From contig NZ_JACNMO010000029.1 in NCBI RefSeq assembly GCF_020622345.1, positions 1-64,000 of the forward strand: a stretch of 64,000 nucleotides of DNA. Direction: 5' to 3'. The notes under the pieces were generated by a model. That model did not search any database, was not told the origin of the DNA, and was given only the letters and a program-made list of their open reading frames with translations. This stretch comes from Roseobacter weihaiensis. Its GTDB lineage: Bacteria > Pseudomonadota > Alphaproteobacteria > Rhodobacterales > Rhodobacteraceae. Below, piece by piece: positions 63,574-64,000 of this stretch. Positions within the stretch are counted from its first letter, which is position 1; each line of letters starts with the position of its first letter. Made by a program: the position numbers and the translations under genes.

Positions 63574-64000
63574 TTGAGAGACCCAGATCTGTCCTCCTTT
63601 GAAGACAAATATCGAGCCGAGATTGCTCCAAAGCTTGTCGAATACCGGAACCGAGTGCGACTCAGCCAGCAGTCAGTTGCTGACCATCTGGGGATAGATA
63701 TCAAGACATACCTGAGCTACGAGAAGGCTAAGCGAAGTTTTCCAGCGCATTTGACTCGGCCGTTCTATGAACTGACCGGAGGAGACCTAAGGCCGGAGCT
63801 TCCAAGAGATCCCTCCCCCGAGTTCATACATTTGCGGCAATTCTCTACGATCCGTGCATTTCTGGTCTTGCGCCAGCGCATAGGGCAATCCTTCGACGCT
63901 TACTACAAAACGTCACGATCGCTCATTGGCCAACGATCCCGCAAACCCGTTGACGTTGCTCTTTCAGCAACGGCAATTTGGGTATTCTTCCGACCCTTCC
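63574..64000 (+). CDS. HTH (XRE-like) protein, 5' part, runs off the window
   Basis: An open frame from TTG 63574 (no ATG available) to the window edge reads 142 codons. Residues about 18-60 contain KLVEYRNRVRLSQQSVADHLGIDIKTYLSYEKAKRSFPAHL, a Cro/C1-type helix-turn-helix. A second region, FLVLRQRIGQSFDAYYKTSR, follows. The C-terminus is outside. It is divergent from the Ner-like gene, so the two may form a small switch. Confidence 0.6.
   Translation, partial: MRDPDLSSFEDKYRAEIAPKLVEYRNRVRLSQQSVADHLGIDIKTYLSYEKAKRSFPAHLTRPFYELTGGDLRPELPRDPSPEFIHLRQFSTIRAFLVLRQRIGQSFDAYYKTSRSLIGQRSRKPVDVALSATAIWVFFRPF

Noticed and set aside
62900-64000. CRISPR array or guide RNA locus associated with the tnsA-tnsB genes
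   Set aside because: No set of regularly spaced identical repeats is present; the two CAAAT-containing repeats are only a single pair and imperfect.

Overview
The window looks like a chromosomal segment of an alphaproteobacterium of the Rhodobacterales (Roseobacter group). The reasons are the GC-rich codon use, the L3 protein with an Ala/Glu-rich tail, the rluC-HAD-ATP12 block, a bzt/aap-type amino acid transporter and a VPLPA-CTERM-type protein. No 16S gene is present, so genus is not assigned.

Layout. Bases 1-22.8 kb carry the end of tuf and then the S10-spc-alpha ribosomal superoperon (rpsJ to rplQ, with secY, adk and rpoA), all on the + strand. The block is complete except that it is opened in five places by unrelated genes: a PagL-like lipid A deacylase (before rpsJ), an alpha/beta hydrolase (before rplB), four genes between rplP and rpmC, an AT-richer unknown gene between rpmD and rplO, and a large protein with an eCIS/DUF4157-like N-terminus between adk and rpsM. 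23-46 kb is ordinary core chromosome: rarA, crcB, rluC, HAD phosphatase, ATP12 chaperone; the bztABCD glutamate/glutamine-type ABC transporter; SixA-like phosphatase, Fe-S protein, sterol desaturase; the rpmH-rnpA-yidD...yidC-MOSC-engB-argB group on the minus strand, with ttcA, an EAL protein and a DUF3833 lipoprotein among them; then a TVP38 membrane protein, a flavin disulfide reductase, a histidine kinase and tRNA-Arg(ACG).

From the tRNA-Arg at 46.1 kb to the window end the sequence is accessory and mosaic. The region reads as stacked Tn7-like insertions next to the tRNA. A 3.55 kb element (46200-49751) has TGT...ACA ends, imperfect terminal inverted repeats and a perfect 5-bp duplication (ATCTC). 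It abuts, sharing that ATCTC, a second transposon end (49757) with about 20-bp repeated sites. A third, similar end lies at 59169, and a decayed tnsA-tnsB pair sits at 61.2-62.9 kb. Cargo includes an SDR protein, a cytidine deaminase-like protein, an IS1182-family insertion sequence, a two-gene operon coding for a membrane/coiled-coil protein and a 1239-residue TPR-PIN protein, a HEPN-like protein and an HNH nuclease. This cargo resembles a defence island.

The most unusual signal is a conserved stem-loop found 183 and 182 bp inside two different transposon ends. Its 48-50 nt loop is nearly invariant, while its 12-bp stem has a completely different but still self-complementary sequence in each element. 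A 470-bp segment containing one copy is repeated in inverted orientation at 58.7-59.2 kb. The window ends inside an HTH-type gene.
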